Positions 41,841-51,372 of a stretch of DNA of 64,000 bases are shown in pieces. Source of the stretch: Trichosporon coremiiforme (taxonomy: Eukaryota > Basidiomycota > Tremellomycetes > Trichosporonales > Trichosporonaceae); the NCBI GenBank assembly GCA_039545355.1, contig BCJJ01000017.1:897949-961948 (forward strand). Direction: 5' to 3'. Numbering within the stretch: the first letter of the stretch is position 1; each line of letters opens with the position of its first letter. A program made the translations under genes and the position numbers. The notes beneath the pieces were generated by a model. The model was not told the DNA's origin and made no database searches. It saw only the letters and a list, made by a program, of their open reading frames with translations.

Positions 41841-42266
41841 ACGATCGGGCGGTGGGTTCAGCCGTTCTACCTTGCCTGGGTGGCCACTGGGTGGCGACAA
41901 GGATGGCAGAGACGACTTTGCTGAGTGGCAAATGATGCGAAGACACGGTCATAGAAGTGGGGCAGGGGATGTACGACGACAGTCCGACATTGGAGTCTGT
42001 CAGATGCACCCAGGTGCGATCTGGTTTACGTCCCGGTGCGCCGCGGCGTGCCGAGATTGAACTCTGTCGACTGCCGATTACACCGATTGCGCTCCCTGTC
42101 GATTGCAATGTTCGTCGCAAGTCGAACCCACCGACCCATTAACCCATCGCAATCGCCGGGGTACGTACACCCTCCATCTATCATGCGAGCCATATCCGCA
42201 GCATCTGAGGACCCAGACCCCCCGTTACCATCCATGTCTGTGCGTCCCACTCGTGGAACACAACGA

Positions 42267-42288
42267 ACACAAACAAACAAACAAACAA
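42267..42288. repeat. (CAAA)n microsatellite
   Basis: About five perfect ACAA units; further imperfect AAAC units continue to about 42313. Confidence 0.7.
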
Positions 42289-42677
42289 TCAGAGAAACAA
42301 ACATCAACAAACACGAGACCCCACTCAAACTCAGCTGACCCGGCTGACACAATCCAACACAACCTACGCCACCGACATCAGTGATCCTCCGTGTCATCCG
42401 TATCTGGCCGAGCAAGACGGACGCGAGAGGGGAATGCGAGTACGCGTCCGCGTCGGCTGACTCAACCTGACCGCGGACCGGGTATCGATTCATGCTCAAT
42501 CCCAATCACCTGATTGCGAGAGCCCCACATCGCTCAACATTCCGAACACACCCGCATACCTCGAGCAACGCGTTGGCCATCTCGTTATACATTCCGTCCC
42601 CCGTTCCAGTCTGGCCTACGTCGTGCCCTACGCCTAGATGGTGCCCTACACCTTTCGCGCCATCGCAATGTCTCGAT

Positions 42678-42716
42678 CCTCTTGTTCCTCTTGTTCCTCC
42701 CGTTCCTCTCGTTCCT
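42678..42716. repeat. 9-bp tandem repeat (TCCTCTTGT-like), four units
   Basis: Units TCCTCTTGT, TCCTCTTGT, TCCTCCCGT and TCCTCTCGT, all pyrimidine-rich with only two variable positions. Confidence 0.7.
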
Positions 42717-42999
42717 TGCTTTCTCATGTCTCATGTAGGCCGTGTTTGGACCGACCTGGAACACAGGGCGACGCGGGGAAGAGGGGAAGAGGGCTAATAC
42801 GGGGGTTAGCATGAGGGGCTAACATGAGGGCCCCGGGGGCGTGGGAGCGTTACATGCTGTTCCTCCCCATCACATGCTCCAGTCCGCGCCTTTTCGGTGG
42901 TCGCGCCTCTTCGCCTGGTCGCGCCCGGTCGCGCCTGCTCGGTGCTCCCCCGACCGGATCCCCAGATCCACTATCAGATACGAGGTCGAGGCACGCCCC

Positions 43000-43023
43000 A
43001 GCCGGCCAGCCGGCCAGCCGGCC
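43000..43023. repeat. 8-bp tandem repeat (AGCCGGCC)3
   Basis: Three perfect AGCCGGCC units, each containing a GCCGGC palindrome. Confidence 0.7.
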
Positions 43024-43252
43024 CAGGCCCCCAGTGAGCATCGGGCCCATACCTCGGTCCGCTCATGAACCATGCGTGACATGCTTACATTGCCTTCGCG
43101 TTCCGGCGCCTGAGCATGGCATGGCAAGCTTTAAGCCTTCACACGCTAGTTGGTCTGCGTGCCCTGCGAGACGTGCACGGTCTGCAGCATGGCAGGGTCT
43201 GTAGGGTCTGTATGGCGATGCAGTCAGTGTTCAGTTGCGTCGCGACGCGCAC

Positions 43253-43285
43253 GCAAGTTGCAAGTTGCAAGTTGCAAGTTGCAAG
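43253..43285. repeat. 7-bp tandem repeat (GCAAGTT)n
   Basis: Perfect GCAAGTT units repeated four times plus a partial unit. Confidence 0.75.
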
Positions 43286-44248
43286 CCGTCCAAGACGGCC
43301 TAGATCCCAAGCAGGGCACGGCGCCACGGCCGAGTTGGCCGGTGGGATTCCTGCATGATTCCCACACTTTCTAGCATAGCTAGCATTCTTTTTGCATCGC
43401 CACGCAAGACCCATAACACGGATAGAATTAGGAATGGAGACTGAAGATCGTACCTTGGACAAGTACATGAGTTGCGCCAGAAAACGCCTTGAAGGTCATT
43501 GAATGGCACCCCGCAACGCCCCCACACGCCCCTCATGCGCCTCTTCCTCCGCCCTCGTCCGCCCTCATCCGCCCCTCGATACGCCTCCCAGATCAAGAAC
43601 GCCCCCAGTTGGCCGTGAATTGTTCCGCGAGCCGCGGATCCGCACGACTAACCTGTGTACACAACTCTCGAGCTAAGAGCTAAGAAAAGCTTGGGTTGCC
43701 CTGCTGACTCATGTACAGTTGATCTATGTTGACTCTAGGGTTGGCCGAGAAATGCATTATTGATCCTGACACACCGCTCGTGCATTGCTGCGCGGCTGAT
43801 GGCGCACTTATGCTCTCGCGCTAAACTATCGACGCGCGCGTTGTGGCGTTCACATTAACGTACCAAATCATTCCTCGGCCCCATCATTGGATCAATGGAC
43901 CCCATGCTGCTTGCTGCGCAGAGTCAAGCCCGATTACCCACCCAGTTCCAGCGCGCTTGAATCTCGTACCTTGCTAGACACCCCGACCGCTCGGAACGCA
44001 CACTCGGATGCGAATACGCCGCCTACCTGCTTGTTTTCTTGGGGATCGTCAGACTTCTAGGTTCCTCGGTGGCAAACTCAGCCTTGTTCGTGCTAATGCA
44101 AAGCGCTACATTCTAATACAGCACAACATAATTGTACAAATGGGAGCATGCCCTTGGGACACTAGCTCTGTGAAAGATGATATTGATTGAGAGATAAGCT
44201 GATGAAAATGCCCGAGATTGAGAAAGTTGTGAGGGAGGACAGTGCCGA

Positions 44249-47200
44249 CTACATCACGATGCAGTCCTTGGGTGCAACATCGTCGTCGACCATGACCCCG
44301 TTCTTGTCCCGCTTCTCACGCTTCATGCGAAGACGCATGCTCGGCTTGCGGACGGGCTTGCCACCTTCGATCGGCGCGTGACGCATGACTGGCGGAGGGC
44401 CGGTCGACTCCTTCTCGTGGCTGGGGCCGTCCTCGTCGATGCGCAGAAGAGTCGTCGACGCTCCACGCGGGTCGCGGGCGCACTCCTCGCTTCCCTCCGA
44501 GAGGCGCGAACGGACAGAGCTGATGGTCTCGTGGCCGTTAGACGCAGGCGTGGTGACGGCATCGAGGTGCGAGCGCGAGTGGTTTGAGCCAGCACCAGTA
44601 GACCAGCGAGCACGCCTGTCGGGCTCGACCAGCGACGTCGTCGACGGGGCAAGAAGGCTGCTCTTGGAACGATTGCGGCCAAAGAGCCGACCGGGGAAAC
44701 CAGACAGGCCGTTGGAGGTAGTCGGCGACGTATCCGCGAGATAGGGCGAGGTGGCCCGAGACTCGGGCGGTGTCGTAACGGCGGCCGCAAACTCCTGCTG
44801 GTGGGCCAGGAGAGCGAGCTGCTCGCGGACATCGCAGCGAGGGCTGGCGCGGGCTGCGCACTTGGCGTGCGTAATGAGACCGCAGTTCTGGCAAAGGTAG
44901 GCCGACTTCTTGACATTCTCGAGGCAGACATGGCAGGTGATGGCCTTGGCAAAGGTGGTCTTGACGAGGCCGTGGGCGCGGGCGCTCGAAGACTGGAGGC
45001 ACTCCCTGCTCTGGGACGCCTGCGAGTGGAGCGAGACCATGGACATCTGCGCGTATTTCTGAACATCGTTCTCCTTCGGAGTGGTGCTGAGATCGACGAG
45101 CGAAGTAGACGCGGAACGAGTCGGAAAGATGCCATTCGCCTCCTTGATACGGACAGAGTCGGACACCTTGGGGAACTCGACCGGATTGGCAAAGATACGC
45201 TGCGAATCGGTGCGCTGATCCTGGCTGACGCGGCGAAGGAAGGGCAGGCTGTCCTGAGGGCTGAGGTCGATGTCGCCACGGGCGGCGCGGACCCATTCGT
45301 GCTCAAACAGAAGCGTAGCGGATGGGCGATCTCCCGCCTCCTTGATGAAGCAAAGCTTGAGGAAGTCCTCGAGCTCAGGTGACGTCGGAGGCAGAGGCGG
45401 CATAGGGTCCTCCACGATGCGGAACAGGACAGTCATGCTGTTGCCGACATTATGGTAAGGAGGCTTGCCGGTCAACAGCTCAATGATGGTGCAGCCCAGC
45501 GACCAGATGTCAGAAGCAGGTGAGGCTCCAGCGAGCTTGATGATCTCCGGCGCCATCCAGTTGGGGGTACCGGCAACCTCGCTGCTCTCAGCCTTTCCAA
45601 TGCTTGCGCGCTCCGCGAAGGTCTCCACGGCACGCATGTTGAGCGAGACACCAAAGTCGGACAGCTTGATATTACCATTCTTTGTCGACAGGATGTTGGC
45701 AGCCTTCAGGTCACAGTGGACGGCGCCCTGCGAGTGGAGGTAGATCAGACCCTCAAGGATCTTGGCGACGTAGGAGGCGACGAGCCGCTCGTTGAAGTTT
45801 CCGAACGCCTTCAGGGTATGTTGCAGGGAACCGTTCTCGACAAATTCCAAAACAATGTTCAGGAACTCGTCGTCGCAAGACATACCCTCGTACTTGACGA
45901 TACCAGGGTGCGACAGCCGGGCCAAGAGTTCGACCTCGCGCATGACGTCGTCGACCTCCTTCTTCTGCATGCCAGCCACACGGATGCGCTTGATGGCGAC
46001 CATCTGTCCGTTGGTCAGGTTGAGCGAGCGGTACACAGCACCAAATTGACCAGTGCCTATGCGATTACCCAATTGGTAACGCATCGCAGGCTGCCCAGCC
46101 ATGCTAAACTCCAGAATCTGGAGACTCGGGTATACCGTTGAGTCACGCGAAGTGAAGCTCAGGGTCGATGTGCGCCGGGTCGTGCTAGGCAGATTAACCA
46201 TGGAGTGGTTGTTGCGCATGTTCATGACTCGATTGGCGTTGCTGATAGACATGGGTCTCAGGGGGAAGTCCTCAGAGCGGCGGCGCTCTTGTTTGGTCAA
46301 CGCGCGTCGGGTGCCGTACGCCTCAGCGGCAAGTTTGGGGTCGATGGGGATTGGGATGGATGACGACGAAAGCGTCGACTGCATAGCCACTCCTGGCGAG
46401 GGTGCACGTTTGGGCACATAGATCTTGCCGGTGACACTGGAACGGCGGATTCGAGGTCTCGGTGGCAATTCTCCGGGGGCGCGCGCGGGACTGCGTGATC
46501 CAACCTCGTCCTCCTCGATGAAGCTGTCGTGCTGCAACTCGATGCTTTGCGTGCGGGCAGCACGAGAGATGGGTCGAAGACGTGGGCTGTCCGAACGCAA
46601 GCTGAGCGTGGTCGGGCCACCAATGCCGGAACCTTCCAGAGCCGCGAGGGAAGCAGAAAGGGCGAATCCCCGGGCCTCCTCCAGAGACGATGACAGCCGG
46701 CCGTTTGGAGACATGCCGTGCTGGGCATGCAAGTCATCCGTGCTCGTGAGAAGCGTGCCGATGATCTTGCGCCTCGCCTCCTGCAGCGTCTGCTCGCTCA
46801 TGCGGCGGACGTTCGGAGGCAGCTCCGGCCGGACCGAGGGCGACGATCCCAGAGGAATATCGATGGGTTCCACGTCCGTCGCGTCGATGGCACGCTGATC
46901 CTCGCCCGGGACGATGGGGATTGCCATCATGCTTGACCGGGAGTAGGACGATGCGACCTGAGAGTTGGTGCTGATGAGGCTTGGGGTCCGCTCGCGCTCC
47001 TGCAGCGGCGCGAGGTGGTACGACGACTGGGTCGACGAGATGCTGCTGCTCCAGTCGTGTCCAGACGCTCGCGGGGAACTGGAATCATTGGCGAATGAGA
47101 CCTTCGAGTTGTGGATCGTGCGCATTGGAGGACGCGCAGTCGGCGGTGTGCCATTCTGGATGGCGCTGGAGCGAGAGGGAGCGTTCGGCGTGGACGGGCC

Positions 47201-49540
47201 ACGCGCAGGTGACAGCGGAGGGGTGGGTGAGAAGGACTGTTGTGACAACCGCGATGGTGGAGCGTAAACAGACTTTAAGTTCGATCCTGAGGCGGACGCG
47301 TGATCGCTCTCGGTGGAAGCCGTAAGTGACATTGTGGACCCGTTCATTACCGCGGGTGTGGGAAGAACGCCATTGGTTGCCACCGCCTCCTTTCGAAGTC
47401 GCAAATCACTGGAACTGTTCTTCAAGGTCCCTCCGAGTGCCGTCCTGGAAGCCATGGGCGTCGCGTTGTTCGAGGGCGCCGGCGTTTGCTCCGACTTCGT
47501 TCGGTTGCGAACCTTCGGGATTGACGACCTGTTGACCGAACCTTCACCTCGCAAGTTCCGCTTGGACTTCTTCGCAGGCAAGACGACGGCCGAGCCGGAC
47601 ATGCGAGCCAGCACAAGAATGGTCCGCGCCACCCTGGCCAGCCCAGCAGGGGAATGCTCATCCAAATCCGCCATCGTGAAACTGTCGTTCTCAGATACCC
47701 CGATCTCGCTGCAAGCGGAAAGAAAGCGGTCGATATTGGCGCGGATTCGGGCTTCGTCACGGGGCACCTTGACGCGTTGAATGTGAGCGGGCTGCGACGG
47801 GAAGAGCCGGTTGAAAAGGAAACACAGCAGGATGCCGTCACGAACGGCGCTAACAAACACCTTGCGCTCGTGAGCCTTCGCAGTCGCGGTGATGTTGCAA
47901 GCCCGCAGCTTGGCCTCCTTCACCTCGAGGGAAACGCCGGATTGCTTGCCACTGAGGATTTCACCCGATGCTTCAGCCCAGGAGCTTCCCCAGGAACGTT
48001 CCATGCGCGCCAGATGGCCCAGTCGGTCTTCCGAAATACGCTTAATCTCGAGATTGCGTTCCGACGTCGAGAAGTTGGCGTGCCGCAAAGCAGGAGTGAG
48101 GAGGTAGGTGATGTATGTGCACGCGAACCGGAGGTGGTAATGTTCTTGTGACAAGAGCGAGTGGCGAGGTCCGTCTGGAAGAATAAGGCTGGTCTGAGAG
48201 AGACTGAGACTCGTGTGTGAACCGTTGATCAGACTGGAGCGCGAGTGTTGGAAGCTTGATGACGAAAGGCTGTACCCCGCGGGCGATAGCGATGACGCGC
48301 TCGGGTTATGTCTGTAAACGGTATTCTGCAGAGTCTGAGCAGACCCACGAAGCGAGGACGGCTCGCCGTTTGATCCACGCAATGCTGACTGCGATGGCGG
48401 ACGCGACAGCGAGGAAGAGGAAGGACGCGACAAACCTATTGTAGTTGCCGGGCTCAGATCTGGGAGACCGACGGAGCCGGCTGCGCTGTTGGATCCACTC
48501 GAGGGTCGGCTGCTATTCAGGAAATAGGAGGATGTGGGCGTGATAGGGGGAGACAATGTTGACCGCTTGGGCTGAGACAGAATTGATGGCGGCAGCTTTT
48601 CAATAGGCTTCAGTTCATCCTCGGGTGACGTGAGGTCGATGTCAGACGGTGAGGGTGTTTCAGACGAGTGGGGGGACACGGCGCTTGTTGACCGATTTTT
48701 GTGGAAAAGCATGGCCAGTGAATGACGCCCACTCTTCTTCTTCTTGCCCACCGTCGCCGGTTTCTCGTCTTCTTCATCATCGTTAAGCAGATCTTTGCCC
48801 TTGCCCTTCTTAGCTCTGCGGGGTAATGACGGTGTGGAGCGCGACGCCTTCAACAGTGAACGCCCGAGATCCGTCTTTCGCGGTGGTGACGGAGACGGGG
48901 AGGACGCTGTCGGCGGAAGAGGGACGGTGGGGGTCGTGATAGAAGATGTCCGGACGGGAATCGAAGATCGAGGGACTTTTGAGGGGCTGGCTGACACATT
49001 GGTTGTGCTTGAGCGAGCGATGGTGTTTGCACGGGCAGCATAGTTCTTGTGTTGGTCATGCTGCTCGCGGAGGTTGGGGATCGACCGCGTTGGTTGCGGG
49101 ACCGATGATCGCTTTCCTGGTCCTCCACCGAGCGCTCGGACAGCTTGCGACGCCGGCTCGGTGATGAAGTTCTTCAGCTTTGACCTGGCGCTCTGCGTCG
49201 AGGCCGCTGAAGACGTAGCCGAGGGGTTCGCCAAGGTAGGGGCTTGCGGAAGCTCAATGTTAGAGGAGGAAAAGGCGGAGAGAAGGTTCGACGAGGAGGC
49301 GGCCTTCACGTCGGGGAGGGGAAGATTGGATGTCGAAGATGAGGCCACCGGCTGGTCGTCGTTCATCAACTTGGAGGGCTTGCGCCATAACGACTTCATG
49401 CGTCGCGGTGGGATTTGTGGCGGACGCACGTTGACGTCCGCAGGGTTGGAAGACATTTGCTGCTGCTCCCGACTATCCGTTGTAGACGATGATGTCACCA
49501 ATAGATGCGGGGGCTGCGGTTGAGTGCTCGCGGCAAGCAT
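44249..49540 (-). CDS. Cdc15/Cdc7-type septation/mitotic-exit kinase with CH and C1 domains and a C-terminal CaaX box (1763 aa)
   Basis: An intronless coding region. Residues 1-470 are disordered, Ser/Pro-rich, with basic patches. A calponin-homology-like domain spans about 475-648 (AVRDGILLCFLFNRLFP, then IDRFLSACSEIGVSENDSFT). A second disordered region precedes the kinase domain at about 1152-1417: GTGQFGAVY glycine loop, VAIKRI, HCDLKAANIL, SDFGVSL and GTPNWMAPEII, closest to Cdc15 (S. cerevisiae) and Cdc7 (S. pombe SIN) kinases. A C1 zinc-finger-like domain follows at about 1525-1572 (ITCHVCLENVKKSAYLCQNC, then HAKCAARASPRC). The tail is basic (RLRMKREKRDK) and ends CIVM, a CaaX box of farnesyl type. 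The catalytic loop is HCD, not HRD. The start at 49540 is the first in-frame ATG; 49456 is an alternative. Confidence 0.88.
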   Translation of the reverse strand: MLAASTQPQPPHLLVTSSSTTDSREQQQMSSNPADVNVRPPQIPPRRMKSLWRKPSKLMNDDQPVASSSTSNLPLPDVKAASSSNLLSAFSSSNIELPQAPTLANPSATSSAASTQSARSKLKNFITEPASQAVRALGGGPGKRSSVPQPTRSIPNLREQHDQHKNYAARANTIARSSTTNVSASPSKVPRSSIPVRTSSITTPTVPLPPTASSPSPSPPRKTDLGRSLLKASRSTPSLPRRAKKGKGKDLLNDDEEDEKPATVGKKKKSGRHSLAMLFHKNRSTSAVSPHSSETPSPSDIDLTSPEDELKPIEKLPPSILSQPKRSTLSPPITPTSSYFLNSSRPSSGSNSAAGSVGLPDLSPATTIGLSRPSSSSLSRPPSQSALRGSNGEPSSLRGSAQTLQNTVYRHNPSASSLSPAGYSLSSSSFQHSRSSLINGSHTSLSLSQTSLILPDGPRHSLLSQEHYHLRFACTYITYLLTPALRHANFSTSERNLEIKRISEDRLGHLARMERSWGSSWAEASGEILSGKQSGVSLEVKEAKLRACNITATAKAHERKVFVSAVRDGILLCFLFNRLFPSQPAHIQRVKVPRDEARIRANIDRFLSACSEIGVSENDSFTMADLDEHSPAGLARVARTILVLARMSGSAVVLPAKKSKRNLRGEGSVNRSSIPKVRNRTKSEQTPAPSNNATPMASRTALGGTLKNSSSDLRLRKEAVATNGVLPTPAVMNGSTMSLTASTESDHASASGSNLKSVYAPPSRLSQQSFSPTPPLSPARGPSTPNAPSRSSAIQNGTPPTARPPMRTIHNSKVSFANDSSSPRASGHDWSSSISSTQSSYHLAPLQERERTPSLISTNSQVASSYSRSSMMAIPIVPGEDQRAIDATDVEPIDIPLGSSPSVRPELPPNVRRMSEQTLQEARRKIIGTLLTSTDDLHAQHGMSPNGRLSSSLEEARGFALSASLAALEGSGIGGPTTLSLRSDSPRLRPISRAARTQSIELQHDSFIEEDEVGSRSPARAPGELPPRPRIRRSSVTGKIYVPKRAPSPGVAMQSTLSSSSIPIPIDPKLAAEAYGTRRALTKQERRRSEDFPLRPMSISNANRVMNMRNNHSMVNLPSTTRRTSTLSFTSRDSTVYPSLQILEFSMAGQPAMRYQLGNRIGTGQFGAVYRSLNLTNGQMVAIKRIRVAGMQKKEVDDVMREVELLARLSHPGIVKYEGMSCDDEFLNIVLEFVENGSLQHTLKAFGNFNERLVASYVAKILEGLIYLHSQGAVHCDLKAANILSTKNGNIKLSDFGVSLNMRAVETFAERASIGKAESSEVAGTPNWMAPEIIKLAGASPASDIWSLGCTIIELLTGKPPYHNVGNSMTVLFRIVEDPMPPLPPTSPELEDFLKLCFIKEAGDRPSATLLFEHEWVRAARGDIDLSPQDSLPFLRRVSQDQRTDSQRIFANPVEFPKVSDSVRIKEANGIFPTRSASTSLVDLSTTPKENDVQKYAQMSMVSLHSQASQSRECLQSSSARAHGLVKTTFAKAITCHVCLENVKKSAYLCQNCGLITHAKCAARASPRCDVREQLALLAHQQEFAAAVTTPPESRATSPYLADTSPTTSNGLSGFPGRLFGRNRSKSSLLAPSTTSLVEPDRRARWSTGAGSNHSRSHLDAVTTPASNGHETISSVRSRLSEGSEECARDPRGASTTLLRIDEDGPSHEKESTGPPPVMRHAPIEGGKPVRKPSMRLRMKREKRDKNGVMVDDDVAPKDCIVM

Positions 49541-49583
49541 AGGAACAAAGATCACAGTAATTGGCCGTCGAGCAAGCAATCAT
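49473..49583 (-). other. Candidate upstream ORF overlapping the kinase start (36 codons)
   Basis: An ATG at 49581-49583 opens a 36-codon frame that ends with TAG at 49473-49475. It overlaps the first in-frame kinase ATG (49540) in another frame. Its stop lies 16 nt before the next in-frame ATG (49456). This layout could favour initiation at 49456. Confidence 0.4.
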
Positions 49584-51372
49584 GGACTCTTGATGAGGTG
49601 TTGGTCGAAGGAATGGCGGGGAATAAACACTGCTGCCGGCAGATAAGGTTGAGCTTCCTCTTGCTGTCAGATGGTCGTCGGTGTGGGAGACGACTCACCT
49701 CGCAACCTTCAGTCACTTTCAAACTGGACGTGATCGAAGTGCACGGGCTGTGATCTGCAGCAGGGCGTTAGCATCTGTAACGAGACACGGAGTTCAGAAT
49801 GGAATCGCGCGTACGTGCACAGACGAGTTACGAGCGACGAAGAATGAGATGCGGATAGTGATAGAGATCACGTTCTGCCCGCTGAGGCTGGCTCAGTCCC
49901 GAGCGTGCTGACGCCAGCTCGCGTACGGTGAAGAGCGCGACAGCACCGACCACCTGTCCCCCTTAGACGGAGGCGCAACTCGGCGACTCTAATAGGGCAC
50001 GGGGCGGCGGCGGCTTGGGGAGCGGGGCACACCGGACCGGTCGATTGTCAAACGGGGGAAGGACACCCTGAGACAGCGACGAGACACGAGAAAGACGCCG
50101 TTGAACGTCTGCGAAGGTCTGACGAAGCAGTGAAGCAGACGCTGCAAAGCGATGCCCACGAGGCCGTACAGATTGTCTTCCTCGCACAGGGGCGTTCACG
50201 CGTGCACAACGAATTCACGGGGAACAATAGGGCACACCTCGGCAGGCGCAATGCAGAGCCATGCAAGAGGCGCAGAAAGACGCTGGGGAAGACGCCTCTC
50301 TTTGTCTCGCTTGACCGGATCTGGCTGCTTCCGGGGGTTCCACCCGCGCCGCAAGCCGCACCGCGTGCCGTCCGGAGGGAGGAAGGAATTCGCAACTCAC
50401 CAGAGAGCGTTAAGGATTGAATGCGTCCAGCTCGCGAACAAGTTCGTGGATGTCACAGTTTCCGAAAGCGCGTTCGTCGCAGATCGCAGATTCGCAGACG
50501 AGAGAAAAGTCGACCGTGTGCAGGGGTTGATCTGAGTGAGAATGCGCAGAGGAAGAAAGGGTTTGTGAGAGGAAGAATGGAGGGGGGAGGGAACAATGTC
50601 GCGGCCAGGCGGAGGGCTGTGACGGGGAGTCGTGACCGAGTAGCTGGAGGAAGCGACTGTCGTCGATGTCGATGTCGACGAGGACGGGGAGTGTGATGCC
50701 GGTGTCGCCTGGGTGAGGTGAGTCTAGATGGGGACCGGGTGGTATGCACAATGCAGAGACGAAGGTAGAGGAAGAGGAAGTGAAGGAGCGCGGTGCGGCT
50801 GCTGGCTGGGCTCGGCTCGGCTGGGTTGGCTGGGTTGGCTGGCTGGCTGGCGCTGGCTGGATGGGAGGACTGGACGGGCTGCAGGCTGGGCTGCTGGGCT
50901 GTTGGATCAGGATTGCTAGATGGCCATGTCTGAAGGCGCACAGGGGAGGAGGGGGAGGGATGGCCAACAGAAGGGCCAGGAGACCAGTCGACGAGTAGGG
51001 CCACCCAGGCCACCCAGGATCAGGACACGACCAAAGTCGCTCTAGACGCCCAGCGCTCGACGACCAGGGAGCACGCAGGGTACACACGAGGGGCAGCCGC
51101 GGGGGAGGAGAAACCCCAGGACGAGCGCAGGATCGTGCAGGAGGGCCTCGAGGCGTCGAGGGCGCAAGGGACAGGCAGGGATGCCCAAGGGTCCCAGGGA
51201 ACCCGCGGCGGCCACGAGGCCAGCCAGGCCCGCCAGCCCAGCAGTCGGGCTGGAGTCGAGCCTCGCTCAGGGAACCCGACAGGGGGTTTACGTGAGCGGC
51301 CCTAAGGGTCCAACTTACCCGTCCATCATTAATATCTGCCAATTCATCACCCACCAAGCTAATTACTCCCAT
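49541..51372 (-). promoter_or_regulatory. Long 5' leader/promoter of the kinase gene with probable leader introns
   Basis: Consensus splice sites on the minus strand suggest two leader introns. One runs 49630-49698 (GTGAGT...CAG). The other runs 49755-50400 (GTGAGT...GCTAACGCCCTGCTGCAG, with an ideal branch site). From about 50400 to 51000 the minus strand is pyrimidine-rich with CCAGC/AACCC repeats. The 320-codon frame at 50410-51372 is Pro/Ser/Ala low-complexity and I read it as leader or promoter, not protein. Confidence 0.45.
50800..50860. repeat. GGCTG/GGTTGGCTG repeat tract
   Basis: GGCTGGGCTCGGCTCGGCTG, then repeated GGTTGGCTG and GGCT units. Similar in sequence to the CAGCC-rich tract upstream of the DUF1765 gene (about 25065-25150). 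Confidence 0.6.

Larger units (their letters stand above)
41472..44248. other. Convergent spacer of 2.8 kb rich in short tandem repeats
   Basis: It lies between TAF1 (+) and the kinase gene (-). No gene is recognised. It carries five separate short tandem repeats, listed individually. Confidence 0.5.

Noticed and set aside
42100..42505. 159-codon minus-strand frame (42026-42505) in the spacer
   Set aside because: A Val/Cys/Leu-rich stretch arises from translating the (CAAA)n repeat. No initiation context or homology.
49541..49579. Upstream extension of the kinase frame to a TTG at 49579
   Set aside because: A TGA stop immediately precedes it and no ATG lies in that extension, so the first usable start is 49540.
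50410..51372. 320-codon minus-strand frame upstream of the kinase
   Set aside because: Pro/Ser/Ala low complexity caused by pyrimidine-rich and CCAGC repeats. It contains splice-like sites consistent with a leader, and no domain is visible.
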